Below are positions 11,118-23,816 of a stretch of 64,000 bases of DNA, piece after piece. The position numbers were made by a program, and so were the translations under genes. The first letter of the stretch is position 1, and the number at the start of each line of letters is the position of its first letter. The notes under the pieces were generated by a model that was not told the origin of the DNA, searched no databases, and saw only the letters and a program-made list of their open reading frames with translations. Source of the stretch: Heterobilharzia americana (Eukaryota; Platyhelminthes; Trematoda; Strigeidida; Schistosomatidae); NCBI GenBank assembly GCA_944470555.2, contig OX104127.1, positions 130,201,113-130,265,112 on the forward strand, in the 5' to 3' direction.

Positions 11118-14100
11118 ATGCCTCGGAAAAAGCCATTAAAGATCGATAACCCTTCATGTGTGTTCTGCTCTGAAGTTGATCACCATCCCCTATTAGGACC
11201 AGTAGTTGAGAAGAATGGGTTACGGATGCATACGAATTGCATAGTAAGTTCAGCTTCGCAAATTTTACTTTATGAGTTTGCTGCCAGTGGGTTGTCTCAA
11301 GCGGATGATGCAGATGAATCGTCAGATGACTATATTGTCGGATTCCCTGTTTCTTCGATTGTCAACGAACTCAAGCGTGGTCGCAGCCTAAAATGCTCAG
11401 TTTGTCGTCTCCATGGGGCATGTGTCGGTTGTGCTGTTAATACTTGCCATACCACTTTTCATCTTCCGTGCCTGATTAAAGCCCAAGGAGTGACTATATT
11501 TGAAGACCATTTCCCATCTTATTGTCGGCGTCATGCTCCTAGACAGGTAGGTATGCATCTTGAGCGGTTTCGGAAACATTGAGGGAAGTACCTCTCGTTT
11601 ATCGCAGTTTCCCTGGAGACTTTCTTTTGAATTCTTCTTTTGCCAAAATTTACGTAAACTTGCTGGCTTTGGAGTTCGCGCTTACTCCTACCCTTTTTCA
11701 TGATTTATATGCTTGTTATTAAGACAAGTGAAAGGTTAGACAAGTTTGGAATTAAATTACAGTAAAAAGCCTAAAATTTGGTTTTCAATTTCCACATTGC
11801 TTTCCAGCTTCCTAACCTAAAGATTAAGTCGCGCCGTCTTAGTATTTTATGTTTCTCTATAGCGAAACACATCCACCTTGTGCATATCTGTGCTGTAGGC
11901 AGTGAGCCACACCTATTGTGTGAGGGCTAGTGATACAACCTGGTTACCCAAACCTTGGTAAATGAAGAGGAGTGTAAACCCGTGGTTCAGTGGTTGATAG
12001 TCAACTCCCTAAACCACAGTCCCGTTTCCGTACTTTTCATTGACACGAAAGTTAGTAACAAAAGTTAAAATTAGATGAAAAGGGAATAGGTAAAATAACA
12101 GATCCAAGTCTCAGAGGTAGCGTTCTTTCTTCCTCTGTATTCATGCTACCTAAAGTTTCCCTTCACCATGATAACTCCAGACAGCAAAATCACATTTTCT
12201 AGCAGTGAAGAAAAATTCAATAGACTTTTCCAAACATCAAGTCATGTTATGGATGCTTTTTCCGATCTCACTTGTTATTCCAACGTTATAAGCAGGACAC
12301 TTTTTCTGGCTAATATCACTGTTGCTTGAAAGGCTTAAGGCCAGATTGCTCATCCTATACGATGGAAGTATAACATTCGTCCAGTTTTTGGTTGTAAAAT
12401 GATAACTGACTTCGCAAAAGACTGGATACACTCTTAGACCATATACAAACTCTCGTCGCATGCTGTCTTCCATCTTAATAATGATGCTGAGAATCCTGGG
12501 ACTGGTCCCCGAATTGATTCCGCTTGTTCATATATCCTAGTTTTCTAGGCAGTTGAATTTCTAGTTACTTTTTCATGAGTTACTAGCCATTCGTTCGGGG
12601 TCTTATAAAAAGGCGAACTTTCAGGTTTTACGCAACTAAAGTAACTGATTTAAATAAGTTGAATCTGAAGTCACCATGGTCAGTTGTTATTTTATTTTAG
12701 AATTTGGATGATTGGCTGGCGCAATGTAAAGAACCCCCTTCTTGTTGCATCTGCTTATTTTCAATCATTCCGGATAAAGATTTCGAAGTCAACTGCTTGC
12801 CTAAGAAAAAACAAAAGAATATTTCTACTCTTGCTACCCCTGCAAAGGAAAGTGTCCCAATTACAAGGGAAGTAAGACGTACAAGGCAATCTTGCTTAAC
12901 TCCCTCCACACCAAAGCGCATCATGGTATCCAATGGAATGTCCTCTGTTAAAAAGAGATTCTCCCAATCTGAGCAAGTTGTTACATAATTTATCAATATT
13001 TTCTGCTTACTTTACCATTACAAAACTTGATAAATCAAAGGAGTTATGGAATTTATTCCCTTATATCCGTCACTATTATCAAACCCTTAGTATGCATAAA
13101 GTATCCGATGCACTGTGTAAGAATTACATTTTTTAGATTGGTCTGGTTCTGAAAAAAATTAAACAAACACCAAACAAATATTTCAACGGAAAATGCATGG
13201 TTGCTGAGACAAAACTACGTTTCTTACTGTTTGTTATTAAAATTACTTCTCTGGTACCTCTTGAGTCTAACATATTTCTGTTCCTTCACATACAAGTACA
13301 TTTTGATTTTCTAGAGTAATTGCTTCAAAAACATCAGTATATCCAGTTTTCATTAAAATTTCCATAAACAGAGAAGTGAACTATGATCCACCAGAGCACT
13401 CGCATAAGTGCTACTGAGTATAAAGACTGGTTCGCATCTCTGTGTATTTTGCCATAGTTGCCGAAGTGTAAATTACTACCCTGAATATATATCGCCTAGA
13501 CCCAGTGCGTTATGAGTACTAAACGTTAGCTGAACTAGGTTCAGGTCGGAAAAAGGTACGGGGTGGCCAGACTAAAGCATAACATCACTGCATGGAGTCC
13601 GTAACTGTTGGTCTGAGCCATGTAGGGAGATGTAGACCAATTTGTTGCAGTTCACTTGAGGGCAGAAACCAGTGGTTTGAAACTTTAGGTGATATGGCTG
13701 AGAATCGCTGTCAGTAGTGCAGATGTATTCACACCTTGTCTTCATTTTAACCGCTATATTGAATTCAGCGTTTTCTCATCACTCCACTTCTACTGCTTCT
13801 GACCGGTTTTTCTCGTTTTCCATGTTATTACTTCGTAACTTCTGCTAATATATGATGTGCCAAGTTGGACTGTTGTGCAGTAATTCCTGGACCTATTTTA
13901 ATGAGGGTGACATTATTTTGCAATGTTCAGTAGTATGACATCCGTTTTCGTTTGGTCTGTACCGGTCTGTGACTATTGGGACGTTAGGAGATGATTTGAT
14001 TTCTGCAGTGAAACGTAAATTCTGTCCCTAGAGTTTCAGTGCTGATGCGCCTGGTAGATAAGTAATAAGAGTTAGGTCATTAACTGGATTGATGGCGAAA

Positions 14101-17100
14101 CCTACTTTCGTGTCACGAAACGTGCTTCTTTGGTATACACTAGTGTCTTTAACGTTAAAATAACTTGCTCACTGACAGCAGTTTAACTTGTTAATAATGG
14201 TTGAGCATTATAAATATAGTACGGATAAGAGAAACATAAACTAGTCTGTTTTCACTGCTTTCTGAAAGAACTCGTATTCTTAATTGGACACACCATAGAT
14301 AGGTGCTTTTTCACCTAGAAAGAAAAGTAGTTTTGTCAGGTGTCAAGCTACCTCGCAAACCCGTAGTTGTTAAGTCTTTTTTGTGTGCTGTATTTCTGTT
14401 TAATTTTTAGCGCGAACTACATTACAAGATTTTTAAAGTCATTTTACTCATTAGTCTGTCAAATCGGTTACCCTGTGTAGAAACTAGGGTTTTAGTGAGT
14501 CTGCCCGTTGACCAAGCTTTTCTAGTAAATTCTTTGTTTTCTATGATATTATTCAGCTGTTAATTTGTAGTATACAACCAAGTTTTTATCCGCAAGTACC
14601 TTTTTCTTTCAGCACATACACTTGGGAGTTACCTGGTTCTTCTTCAGAACCTGAAGAACAAAATCCCATTCAACGACCATCCGGACAACAACACTCGAAA
14701 CGCATTGCATTACCACCACCAATGTCGCACATTCCCGATTGGCTGGCTGACTACTTTCAGGATCTTGCTTCTGAAAAGAGACTAACTGTCTATGAAGCCT
14801 GGAAACACCACACTATTCATGGATTATGTTGTCCCTTGGCATGGATGCATAGAAATTGTATCGCGGGTTTTGCTGTTTCTGCTGCATTACATTACTTGAA
14901 ATGTCCTTATTGTGCAAATAGAGAAATATTCATCAGAAGTATCATCGATTCTGGTATATGGGTTCCAGACCAGTAAGTGAATAGTACTGTTTCATTTTTA
15001 TGTCTAGAGGTGTCCCATCGATATCTATCTTAAAAACTATGTAAATCCTAAGAAACTTAGTAAACTCGCATTATGCAGAGGTAAATAATAGCTGCCAAAT
15101 TGACCTTAAAAAAGAATTTGAACGAACAAAACGCACTCGCCTACCTTGTGCACTTCCATGCAGTAGGTATTGAGCCACACCTATTGTGTGAGAGGGCTAG
15201 TCGTACTACCTGGCTGCTCAAACCTCGGTAGGTGGGGCGGGGCTCGAATCTACTACTCAGTGGTTGATGGTCATCTCCCTAAACCACTGTGCAACAGCTT
15301 CACACAAATTAATTCGGATTGGCTTATATTAGTGAATACTCAGACCTCAGTTGTCACTCACCTTGACTTAAGCACTTGACTTCGAAGTAACGGGTCTTTG
15401 ATTCGAACCCCACATATTTCGACACACATACGCCCTTACACAATTATCTTATAGCCTACTACATAAGTGTATTGGGTTGAGTTGGGTTGTGCGTTGATTT
15501 AACCACTCACCTAACTTTAATTCCGTGTGATACTTGATGTCTATTTCTGCGACTGAACTTCGACCGCTGACTTATTATACGATAGAAAATTCTGCCAGGA
15601 GTTTATACTGTTGCTTATGAACATGAACCGTCCATTATTAGAAGATAGACGATAAAAGTGGTTACATTTTATGCTTTATTCAGAAGTTTGTCAACTTTAG
15701 GTTAGTTCAAGATTTATAGATTTATCTGCTGCTCAAAATTGTCAAAGTGCTTATTCGCATCATAAATGGTGCATTTTTACCGATATGTAATGATATTAAT
15801 ATCTAGTTAGTGTGTTGAAAAGGATACTACCTAAGATTCGTACGATATACATTGTATCTTGAGAACTAATTTTCTAAACTGCCTTTATAAATAGCCTTTT
15901 CGTTTACGGATTTAATATCTCACATCCAACTTCTTAATTCTTGACAAACGGGCATGAATAACTTCAGAACTAAGTAGGTTGCACATTAATTCAGATTCTC
16001 ACACTGCATCAGCGGCAAATCTAGTGAAAATCAACAAAAAAGAGGATAGGAAATAAAGATGTATGACAAGAAGTGATGAACAAAGATGTCATTATAAGCT
16101 TTATATGAAGTGGTGTGAGTAAAGCTATCGCTGCGATGAAATTTAAGCTGTATGCCCTAATGACATCAACCGTCGACTTGGTTTTGATCAAGAACTCCGA
16201 TGAAACGAACTTTACTCGTATACAGCGATCAAATGTCAACCCTCACTACAGTGTTCCATATTAGATTTGTTTATTTGACATAACACACAGTGATACAGTA
16301 TTATCTACCAGGTGGAGTTTCGAGCATAAATAATTGTTCATAACCGTATCAAAGCAGTCACCTCATATTCTTTGTTTCTAGTGGTACTGAATTTCTTATA
16401 TTCCCGGTATAGGTGTTGCGTCATCCCCATTACATGTGTTAGGTGTCGACTTGATGAACAGTGATTTCTTAATGTATGTATGTTAATGTATACATTCCAG
16501 TAGTCGAGTTCCCTTTTCTAGATTATTCTTCTTACTGAGGTCTATCACTCTACATTTGGCTAAATCCTTATGTTCTGAAAGTCAAATCGACCCCTGTCGG
16601 CTAGTTTGACCTTTGTACTTGACGTCATAGTCATTGCACGGAATTCGGTTGATCAAATTATTTTCTTTAGTTGGCTTGATTGGATCCTTTAGCCGACAAA
16701 GCTTATCTCTGATTGGGTTTGTGGATTTGAATGCCACCCTAATTAAAACCTTTCCGATAATTCTGCGTAGAGTTTCTAATGTTTCTCCCTTATTTTAGTA
16801 ACACATTAGAGACTTTTAACTTCTTTCTGTGTTGTCATTATTCATGTTACGGTTACCACTTTGTTTCTTATGTGTATTTGCGAATTTCTTGGTAAACTCT
16901 AGAGGATAACTATTAATTAGTAGTGTATTTTTTTGTTTTAGTTTCCTAATTTAGTCATTGGAATACACGCGTTAACACACAACCAGACATTAGGGTGGGA
17001 TAAAACCACTGTCCAATACATTTAAATAGAGAGAAAGATTGGTTCTCAAATCTCTGTTTATCAAATCGACACTTAACACATGTAATTAGAATGACGCAAC

Positions 17101-18996
17101 ACCTATACCGTAGATGTGAAAAACTCACTGCCACTAAAAACAAAGAATATGGAGTGATTACTTTGATAGGATTAGGAGAAGTAATTTATGCTCGAGACTT
17201 CAAGTAAATAATACTGTATCTTTGTGTGCCATATCAAATAAGCAAATCCGATACGAAATTACGTTCAACTACAGTGCCCGATTTTTACGCTTTTATTCAG
17301 TGTAATTTGACTGGCTAAATCTCTCCTCTGTGATTACTTATCTGTGGATACATTCGACCAGTCACTAGAAAATACTATTTGGTTTTCAGTATGCATCTAT
17401 AGTAGTTTATACTCCCCTACTACTTTGTCGTAAATTTGACCTATAACATCGTGTTACACTTACGACAGTACAATTTTACTCACTAATCATTTTATAAATC
17501 TGGCTTCCGTGATATATTTCTATTTTTGATTCAACAAAGAATAAACGACTCGTTGGCTGAAGATCTAAGATATATTACTTCCATCATTTTTATATGCTTT
17601 TGATAAGTATTAAAAATGAGTAATGTTCACAGTGACAATAAACTGTAAGCTTCAAATAAAGATAGTGATGCAACATAAACAAACCGTTCGGCAATGCTCC
17701 AAAGTCAGTAAACTTCTAGAATCGACTCATCATATAGGATATAAATCGTTGTTGGTAAATTTGTTTCGCTTAAGCTCGTTAAGCAATTTCTGTATACTAC
17801 CTGCTGAAGAGTGGTGTAGTCGACTTGATCTAAGCCATGTGAGGAAATACGTCATCTCCTAGGAAGTTAAATATCAATGGTTGGTAATGTAGTTTAAAAC
17901 CGATCTTAATGTTATTCCATCATTGTGCTGAAAACGTCATCTAGAAAATGATGTCTCACCACTGTGCTGTAACAAGTAAACTAATCGACAATAAAAAAGG
18001 TAAAAGCAGCTTGATTGTAAGCTGATAATGAGTCTATGCAATAACCATGAATACCAAAGGCTAAATGAATGGAGGTGTTTAGAATAGGTCTAAAGTATTA
18101 AGCAAGGTGTCGGCAAGCTGATTGTGATAAGGTTATGAACTTGCACTAATTGGGATAACTTTGACACTTGTTTGGCTTACCGAACTGCGGCTTACCTCGA
18201 TATTCTATGTTTGCTAAAGTAGGATAAAGTTGTATTATGTGTGTAAATGTTTGATCCTGGCTCGTGTTTTCGCTGTGATAGGAAATATTGGTTCAAGTAT
18301 GTATTTTCTATCATGGAAATTTTGAACATTTCCACCAGCCTGCATTTATTACTCATCCTCCTCTCTTACACTGTTGTCTCATTAGCCTAGGCACTTGAGG
18401 CTCAAACAATGAGTCTCAGGTTCGAATTTAGATCCATTAACTTTGACCTAATTAACTGGGTAGTATAAGTAACTTTCGCAAAGTGTGGTTGACATTCTTG
18501 TAATTGAAAGTGTACCGAGTTGAGTTGCATTGTCTTTATTTCTTCAATATCATTCTTTTTCTAGTCGCAATTCCTTGGATGCTGTTGTAAAGTGTGGTGA
18601 CCCAGACTGATGAACTTCTGCAAAAGGTTCTCTTTTGATTTATCTATCTGTCTGCATAAAACTATCAGTTAAATTTGCCATACTTTTGATTGCATACGAA
18701 ACCACTGTTTATCTTAGCTTGTAATATTAAACTGAAAAAAGATTGTCTAAGGCAAGACGTGATATCGGCCAATGGGTACTTCGACCCGATTTAATCTGTG
18801 CTATCTCACCGGGTTAATTAAACAATGGCTACAAATCGGTTGCAGTCGGGTAAATGCAGTAACTGATTATTTCTCTGCAAGCAATGGTTATTGTATGCTG
18901 CTTCATCCATGCGTTTGCATCTGAATTTACACTTTTTCGAATTGCGAACTATTATGCTTATTTAATACTTAATATGTATTGAACAATGTATGATAG

Positions 18997-19069
<73 letters not shown>

Positions 19070-20304
19070 TAATTGTTAGTCGTTATCGCAATATTGTCAC
19101 TTCTTTTCATATTGGTAAACGAATATTGTATATTACACTAGGTGTTTGTTTCAAACTATTATCTCTTAGATATAGTTTATATTTGTATAAGTCATGGTGT
19201 ATTTGAACAGATAAGTACAGTTGCCTGCCTCTTGAGAATTGATTAATAAGCAGAAAGTGTGACTGCAGTAATTACTTTCAACACCAGTCTCAACCTCATT
19301 ATCTCTACACCAACAATAGCACATAATCTGGATGGATTTGATATATTATGATTATCGCCATCATTACTACTATTCATTTCCACTCTATCCCAACGAATCA
19401 ATAAAAAAGTCGTTAATACTATTCTTCCCTGTATATCAACTGAAATGGCGAACATATCCCCCTCATTTGCTTTATTTTACTCATAAAAATACAGAACGAC
19501 TATGATATCACGTGTAGCCGTTTTGTCTCATTTACAATCAAGGAGAATATTAACAACAAATCACACCCCATACAATAAGAGGTATTATACTCTTTCACAC
19601 TGAATGATTAGTTATATTTTGGAAAACAATGACTTTACGAAGAGGATTGGACAAGGAGATTAAGTACACGTCTTTAATATTTTGATTATTTCCCTGAAGA
19701 AGCTCGGACCAGACTCCCGTGCGCAACGTTGGAATTATTTTATCTCAAACACGCAATGATATTCAAAGATAAACTATATCTAATTCCAACCTTTTACCCG
19801 GCTCCCAATATTTGCGATAATATTCACTCAAATCTTAATCACAGTTCATATAAAATATTTCTTGCTTATAGGGATGCAGCATGGGAACTGGAGCCAGGAG
19901 CCTATGCAGATCTTGTTCCAACTAGTGAATGTTCCTCCAATTATGATCAAGACTCTCACAGCAGTAGTACATCTACTACTACAACGCACTGTGAATGTAA
20001 TGGGTGGATTCAAAAGGTTGTAGAAGATCAAGAGACGGAGGACTCTCAGGTCATAGATATACGTAATGGATATGAATCGTCAAACGGGTCAGCATCCACA
20101 GATCAGGAGCACATTTCAGTTCTTTCACTAATATGGAATAATCAGAATTTCAGGAAACGTCGTCGACAAAAATCTCCAATTAGACGTCAGACGCAGATAC
20201 ACCAAACCTTCCCAAATACACCAAGACCAGCTCGTATTTCCCGTAGGCAAACGTGCATAACTGCACGAAGTGCCCAAAACGATCACTCCCTAATAATAAT
20301 ATGA
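11118..20304 (+). CDS. PHF7/G2E3-like PHD-RING protein, spliced, at least four exons
   Basis: Exon 1 is 11,118-11,546: ATG, 143 codons, donor CAG|GTAGGT. It encodes an extended PHD domain with C14-x2-C17, H38-x2-C41, C93-x2-C96, C102-x2-C105, C110, H115-x2-C118 and C136-x2-H139. Exon 2 starts at 12,701 (acceptor TTTTATTTTAG) and opens the second zinc module with PSCCICLFSI. It ends at 12,871 (donor GTAAGA) or near 12,976 (donor GTTGTT). Exon 3 is 14,613-14,972 and encodes LCCPLAWMHRNC then LKCPYCANREIF and GIWVPD. Exon 4 is 19,872-20,304 and reads QDAAWELEPGAYADL, then a Ser/Thr-rich, basic tail to the stop. The order and the WELE block match PHF7 and G2E3; PHF7 binds histone tails and acts as a chromatin E3 ligase in the germ line. 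There is no HECT domain as in G2E3, so PHF7 is the better match. Exon 3 needs two bases of a split codon that neither exon 2 end supplies, so one small exon or an odd donor is missing from this model. A possible poly(A) signal AATAAA lies at 20,611. Confidence 0.85.
11874..12022 (+). repeat. Short dispersed repeat with hairpin, copy 1
   Basis: About 150 bp in intron 1 of the PHF7-like gene. It shares GAGCCACACCTATTGTGTGA and CTCCCTAAACCAC with the copy at 15,143. The right part folds as GTGGTT / GGTTGA ... TCAAC / AACCAC. Size and layout suggest a SINE-like unit. Confidence 0.6.
13529..13912 (+). mobile_element. Old 3' relic of RTE-A family
   Basis: It matches the last part of the RTE-A coding region and its 3' tail. 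Recognisable pieces are VGLSHVGRCR, ETLGDMAENR and CRCIHTLS, then the 3'-UTR words TGATGTGCCAAGTTGGAC and AATTCCTGGACC. Many point changes and stops show an old 5'-truncated insertion. It lies in the intron between exons 2 and 3 of the PHF7-like gene, in the same orientation as the gene. Confidence 0.75.
15143..15293 (+). repeat. Short dispersed repeat with hairpin, copy 2
   Basis: Second copy of the 150-bp unit, in intron 3 of the PHF7-like gene. It contains GGGGCTCGAATCTAC, which resembles a Pol III B box, before the GGTTGATGG hairpin arm. Confidence 0.6.
15345..15500 (+). repeat. tRNA-like short repeat (SINE-like)
   Basis: It reads TTGACTTAAGCACTTGACTT then TTTGATTCGAACCCC, followed by a tail with TTATAGCCTACTACATAAGT and GGGTTGAGTTGGGTTG. 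The two blocks lie at the spacing and with the wording of Pol III A and B boxes. Same family as 18.4, 26.7, 50.3 and 52.5 kb. Confidence 0.55.
18368..18545 (+). repeat. tRNA-like short repeat (SINE-like)
   Basis: A worn copy: TTAGCCTAGGCACTTGAGGC, then CAGGTTCGAATTTAGAT and the tail ACCGAGTTGAGTTGCATTG. It lies in intron 3 of the PHF7-like gene. Confidence 0.5.
19001..19064. repeat. Microsatellite (TA)32
   Basis: Sixty-four bases of uninterrupted TA in intron 3 of the PHF7-like gene. The length is likely to vary between individuals. Confidence 0.95.
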
Positions 20305-21780
20305 ATGAAAGTAGATTACGTCAAGTAACTTTAGGATCTTTCCTCTCTGTCAGGACCCAAACTTCCCGGTGAACCATTTACGCATCAACAATTTTTATCG
20401 GAATTTATTTCTACTTTCTAACTCTCCGACACTTTAAAGGTAAAGATTGCATTTGTATATAATGATGTTATTATTCACTTTATTCGTTTTAACTTTTCGA
20501 AAAAGCATCCGGTTGGTCTTTGCGAGTTGCATTTATTTTTGATATATCTTCAAACGAAAAAGTTTTGGTCGCATTGTCTTTTAAGACTTCATGAGAAATA
20601 TATATATCCAAATAAATGGCGTAAAGTCGTCTATTTAGGCAACTTTAATCTCAATACAGGTGTTATTCCATGTGGTACCCTTTGTACCGAGTGCCCACTC
20701 AATTATATATTCGATTACATTATTCGGAGTGTGGATGTTTTCGTTCGTCAGATACTGTGATATTAAGTTGAACTACTATGAGTCAAATGATATCGTACTT
20801 TTGCAAACTCAATAGATATTAGGCATTGAGAACCTAATAACTATGGTTAGCTTCACTAGTTCTCGGAAATAGACCACATATTCAGTGATTATGAATCCCT
20901 GTTCTCATTCCTAACTCCACCATTTGGTATGCCTCCACATAACTAGGTATGGTGCAGGCAGGCAGCAGTGTAAAAATGAGGCAACACAAGCAGCCAACAA
21001 ACAGTACGAAAGCATCCAAATATTTCCTTATTCTTTTTGTCTACGAATTCAAACATTGTCTTCTTTTCGTAGATACCAGTAATACAGGGGTTCCTTTTTC
21101 ATTTGGATCAGGGTGAGATTGGTTGAAAGCATCCGCCGCAAGTTTTGATATTTACAATTTCCTTAAAGTTCGTTGATCCAGTCGACCTTGAATGTTGAGT
21201 AATTTTCGTCCCCAAGTTTTTAGAAACTAGAGATTACTTAACTGTGGTCTAAAACGTCACCAGATATGGTTAAAAATTGAGAGCGCTAGTGATTATGCTG
21301 TATTTCCAATTTCGAAACGGTAATGAAAGCTTTATGGATGTATCTCGTATTTCTCCTCCCATGTTTGTTCTTGTGGTTTACTTCTTTACCATCCTTTATA
21401 TCTCCGTAGTGTTACATAATTTTGTTTCTTATTCGTGCTGTTCTCGCACATCACTAAGTTGCTTTGTGACAGTTCAACATAACTACTGTTATCGGTCTGT
21501 AGGCTTGATGTTTAGATCTTGTAATGGGTCATTTTAAGCTAGCGTATCAATCCATCAACACAAAGTGGTTTTAAATTAGTTCTCATGTATCAACTTTGAA
21601 ACCAAGTGTTATTCGAACTAAGAGTAAACGAGTAAGTTGATACTTTCGTCGTTTTCTGTCGAACAGTTGTGCATCTGTCTGAAAGATCAGGATAACCAGT
21701 TACGCTTTAACCGGTCTAAGTTCTGTGATACTTTTTGGTTCGAATTCACTACGGGAACAATACGGTTGAACTACTGGTTA
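20305..21780. other. 3' flank of the PHF7-like gene, no other gene seen
   Basis: Holds the presumed 3' UTR with AATAAA at 20,611-20,616. No conserved coding sequence was found. The 86-codon frame at 21,277-21,537 is unlike any family I know. Confidence 0.4.
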
Positions 21781-23816
21781 CGATCGTGAACAGTGGTGGG
21801 CAGCGAAGGCTAAAGAGATGGAAAAGGCAGCGGCGATCGGTAACAGTAGACAGTTATTTAGACTTATTAAGGAGACTGGGGGGAAATGGTCAACAACAGT
21901 TAGTGAGGTTATAGCGGAGAAGGACGGATCGGCGATTCACTCGCAGGGAAGGCGACTGGGACGATGGGCAGAACACTTTGAGGAACAGTTTAACTGGCCT
22001 CCAGCCACCATTGCGCTGCCCGCTATCCAGTCGGACCCTGAATGGGACATAGAGACAGGTCCCCCAACACTAGAAGAAGTTGAGAAAGCGGTAGGTAGCC
22101 TGAAACGGGAAGGGCAGCAGGACCAGACGGACTACCTGCTGAGGTATACAAGAATGGTGGTAGAGTTCTCTTAGTCAGGCTAACGGAAGTGTTAGCCAGT
22201 ATATGGGAATCAAATACGATCCCCTCCGACTGGTCTAAGTCACTGATCATCCCAGTCTTCAAGAAAGGCGAGAAGTCCTCTTGTGATAACCACAGAGGAA
22301 TCAGCCTGACAAACATAGTGTCTAAGATCCTAAGTTCTATAATTCTCCGACGCCTGAGTGGAGCTCGGGAACAGCAAGCCCGAGAAAACCAGGCAGGCTT
22401 TAGACCTGGCCGTGGATGTATCGACCAAATATTCACACTGCGCCAGGTCCTGGAACATAGGCATGCTTACAGACGCCCGACAATAGCTGTATTTCTCGAC
22501 CTGAAGGCGGCATTTGACTCCGTTGATCGAGAAGTCTTATGGCAGTGTCTGTCACTGAAAGGCGTGCCTAGTAAGTACATCACCTTATTGAAAGCTCTCT
22601 ACTCGAACACTTGTGGGCATGTTAGAGCCTATGGTGAGTTGTCCAGGGAGCTATACTCATCAAGTGGTGTCCGTCAAGGATGCCCACTATCCCCATTCTT
22701 ATTTAATTTTATCATAGATATTCTTATGGAGGTTTCCCTCTCGTCACCTAATTACAAAGACGTTGACCGAATCACAGGTGAATTTTCCTTAGATCTAGAA
22801 TATGCAGATGACATAGTCCTGTTAGGTGAAGATGCAGAGTCTTCTGAACACTTTGAGTGGGAATTTGAGAATGTTTGGGATGCGATTTTCACCACCCAAA
22901 TGCAAATTTTTGCTCCAGGACTGGTCTTCAGCGGTACCGCGGTTAACAATAGAGAGTGAAGTGGTTGAGTGTGTTGACCACTTCACTTACCTGGGAAGTA
23001 GGATCAACCCGGTGGGTTAGTTGCCGATGAGATTTCTGCACGGATACAAAAGGCTCGATTGGCTTTTGCCAATTTGCGCCACCTATGGCGCCGCCGTGAT
23101 ATTCGTTTGTCTATTAAGGGTCGCGTGTACTGCACAGCAGTCCGCTCTGTTCTACTGTATGGCTGTGAAACATGGCCATTGAAAGTGGAAGACATGAGAA
23201 GGTTACAGGTGTTTGACCACCGTTGCCTTCGTAGTATAGGACGTATTCCGTGGTGTCACCATGTGAGTAATGCAGAAGTTAGGTGTAGAGTTTTGGGGAG
23301 AAGAGGTAAGTCAGTCGACGAGGTTGTGAACCTTCATCGACTGAGATGGTTGGGACACGTACTACGTATGCCTAGTCACCGATTGCCTCGTCACACAATG
23401 TTGGCTGAGGTGGGTCCAGGCTGGAAAAAGGCCCGAGGTGGCCAGACTAAAACATGGCACCAATGTATGAAGTCTCTGACTGTTGGTTTAAGCCATGTAG
23501 GACGATGCAGACTAGGTGGTTGGGGTCCACGGGACAAGAGGAACCAGTGGTTGGAGACCCTAGGTGATGGCATGGCTCAGAACCGAAGTCAGTGGCGCAG
23601 ATGTATACACACATTATCCTCATCTTAACAACGCTATACCGAATCTCACTATTTTGTCACTCCTCTTTCCTTTCTTCTCGTACTTTATATTTCTTTTGAC
23701 TGCATTCACTTATCTTCATCCTTCACCTCACTACCTTTTTACTTGATGTGCTGATATGAGGTGTGGCAACTCGGACCGTTACGCAGTAATGCCTGGTCCT
23801 ATGTTGATAATGATTT
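21781..23816 (+). mobile_element. RTE-A non-LTR retrotransposon, 5'-truncated copy
   Basis: It begins abruptly inside the linker between endonuclease and reverse transcriptase (NDREQWW block) and runs to the 3' tail GTTGATAATGATTT. It therefore keeps the whole reverse transcriptase and carboxyl part but no endonuclease. Its first 770 bp are almost identical to the inverted copy at 31.8-32.56 kb, whereas its 3' half differs from that copy at about one base in ten. The short TGA/TAA-rich tail is typical of RTE-type elements. Confidence 0.9.
21782..23628 (+). pseudogene. RTE-A reverse transcriptase, three frame breaks
   Basis: Reverse transcriptase blocks in order are PVFKKGEKSSCDNHRGISL, NQAGFRPGRGCIDQI, FLDLKAAFDSVD (motif A), SSGVRQGCPLSPFLFN (motif B) and LEYADDIVLLGE (catalytic YADD, intact here). 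They are followed by the thumb (CVDHFTYLGSRI) and a carboxyl region with LLYGCETWPLK and RRCIHTLS. The frame is lost near 22,108 (one G missing from a run), near 22,835 (about 11 bp lost between two GCAGAG words) and near 23,018. In an intact member these would be one ORF2 protein that makes DNA from element RNA at a nicked target. Confidence 0.88.
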
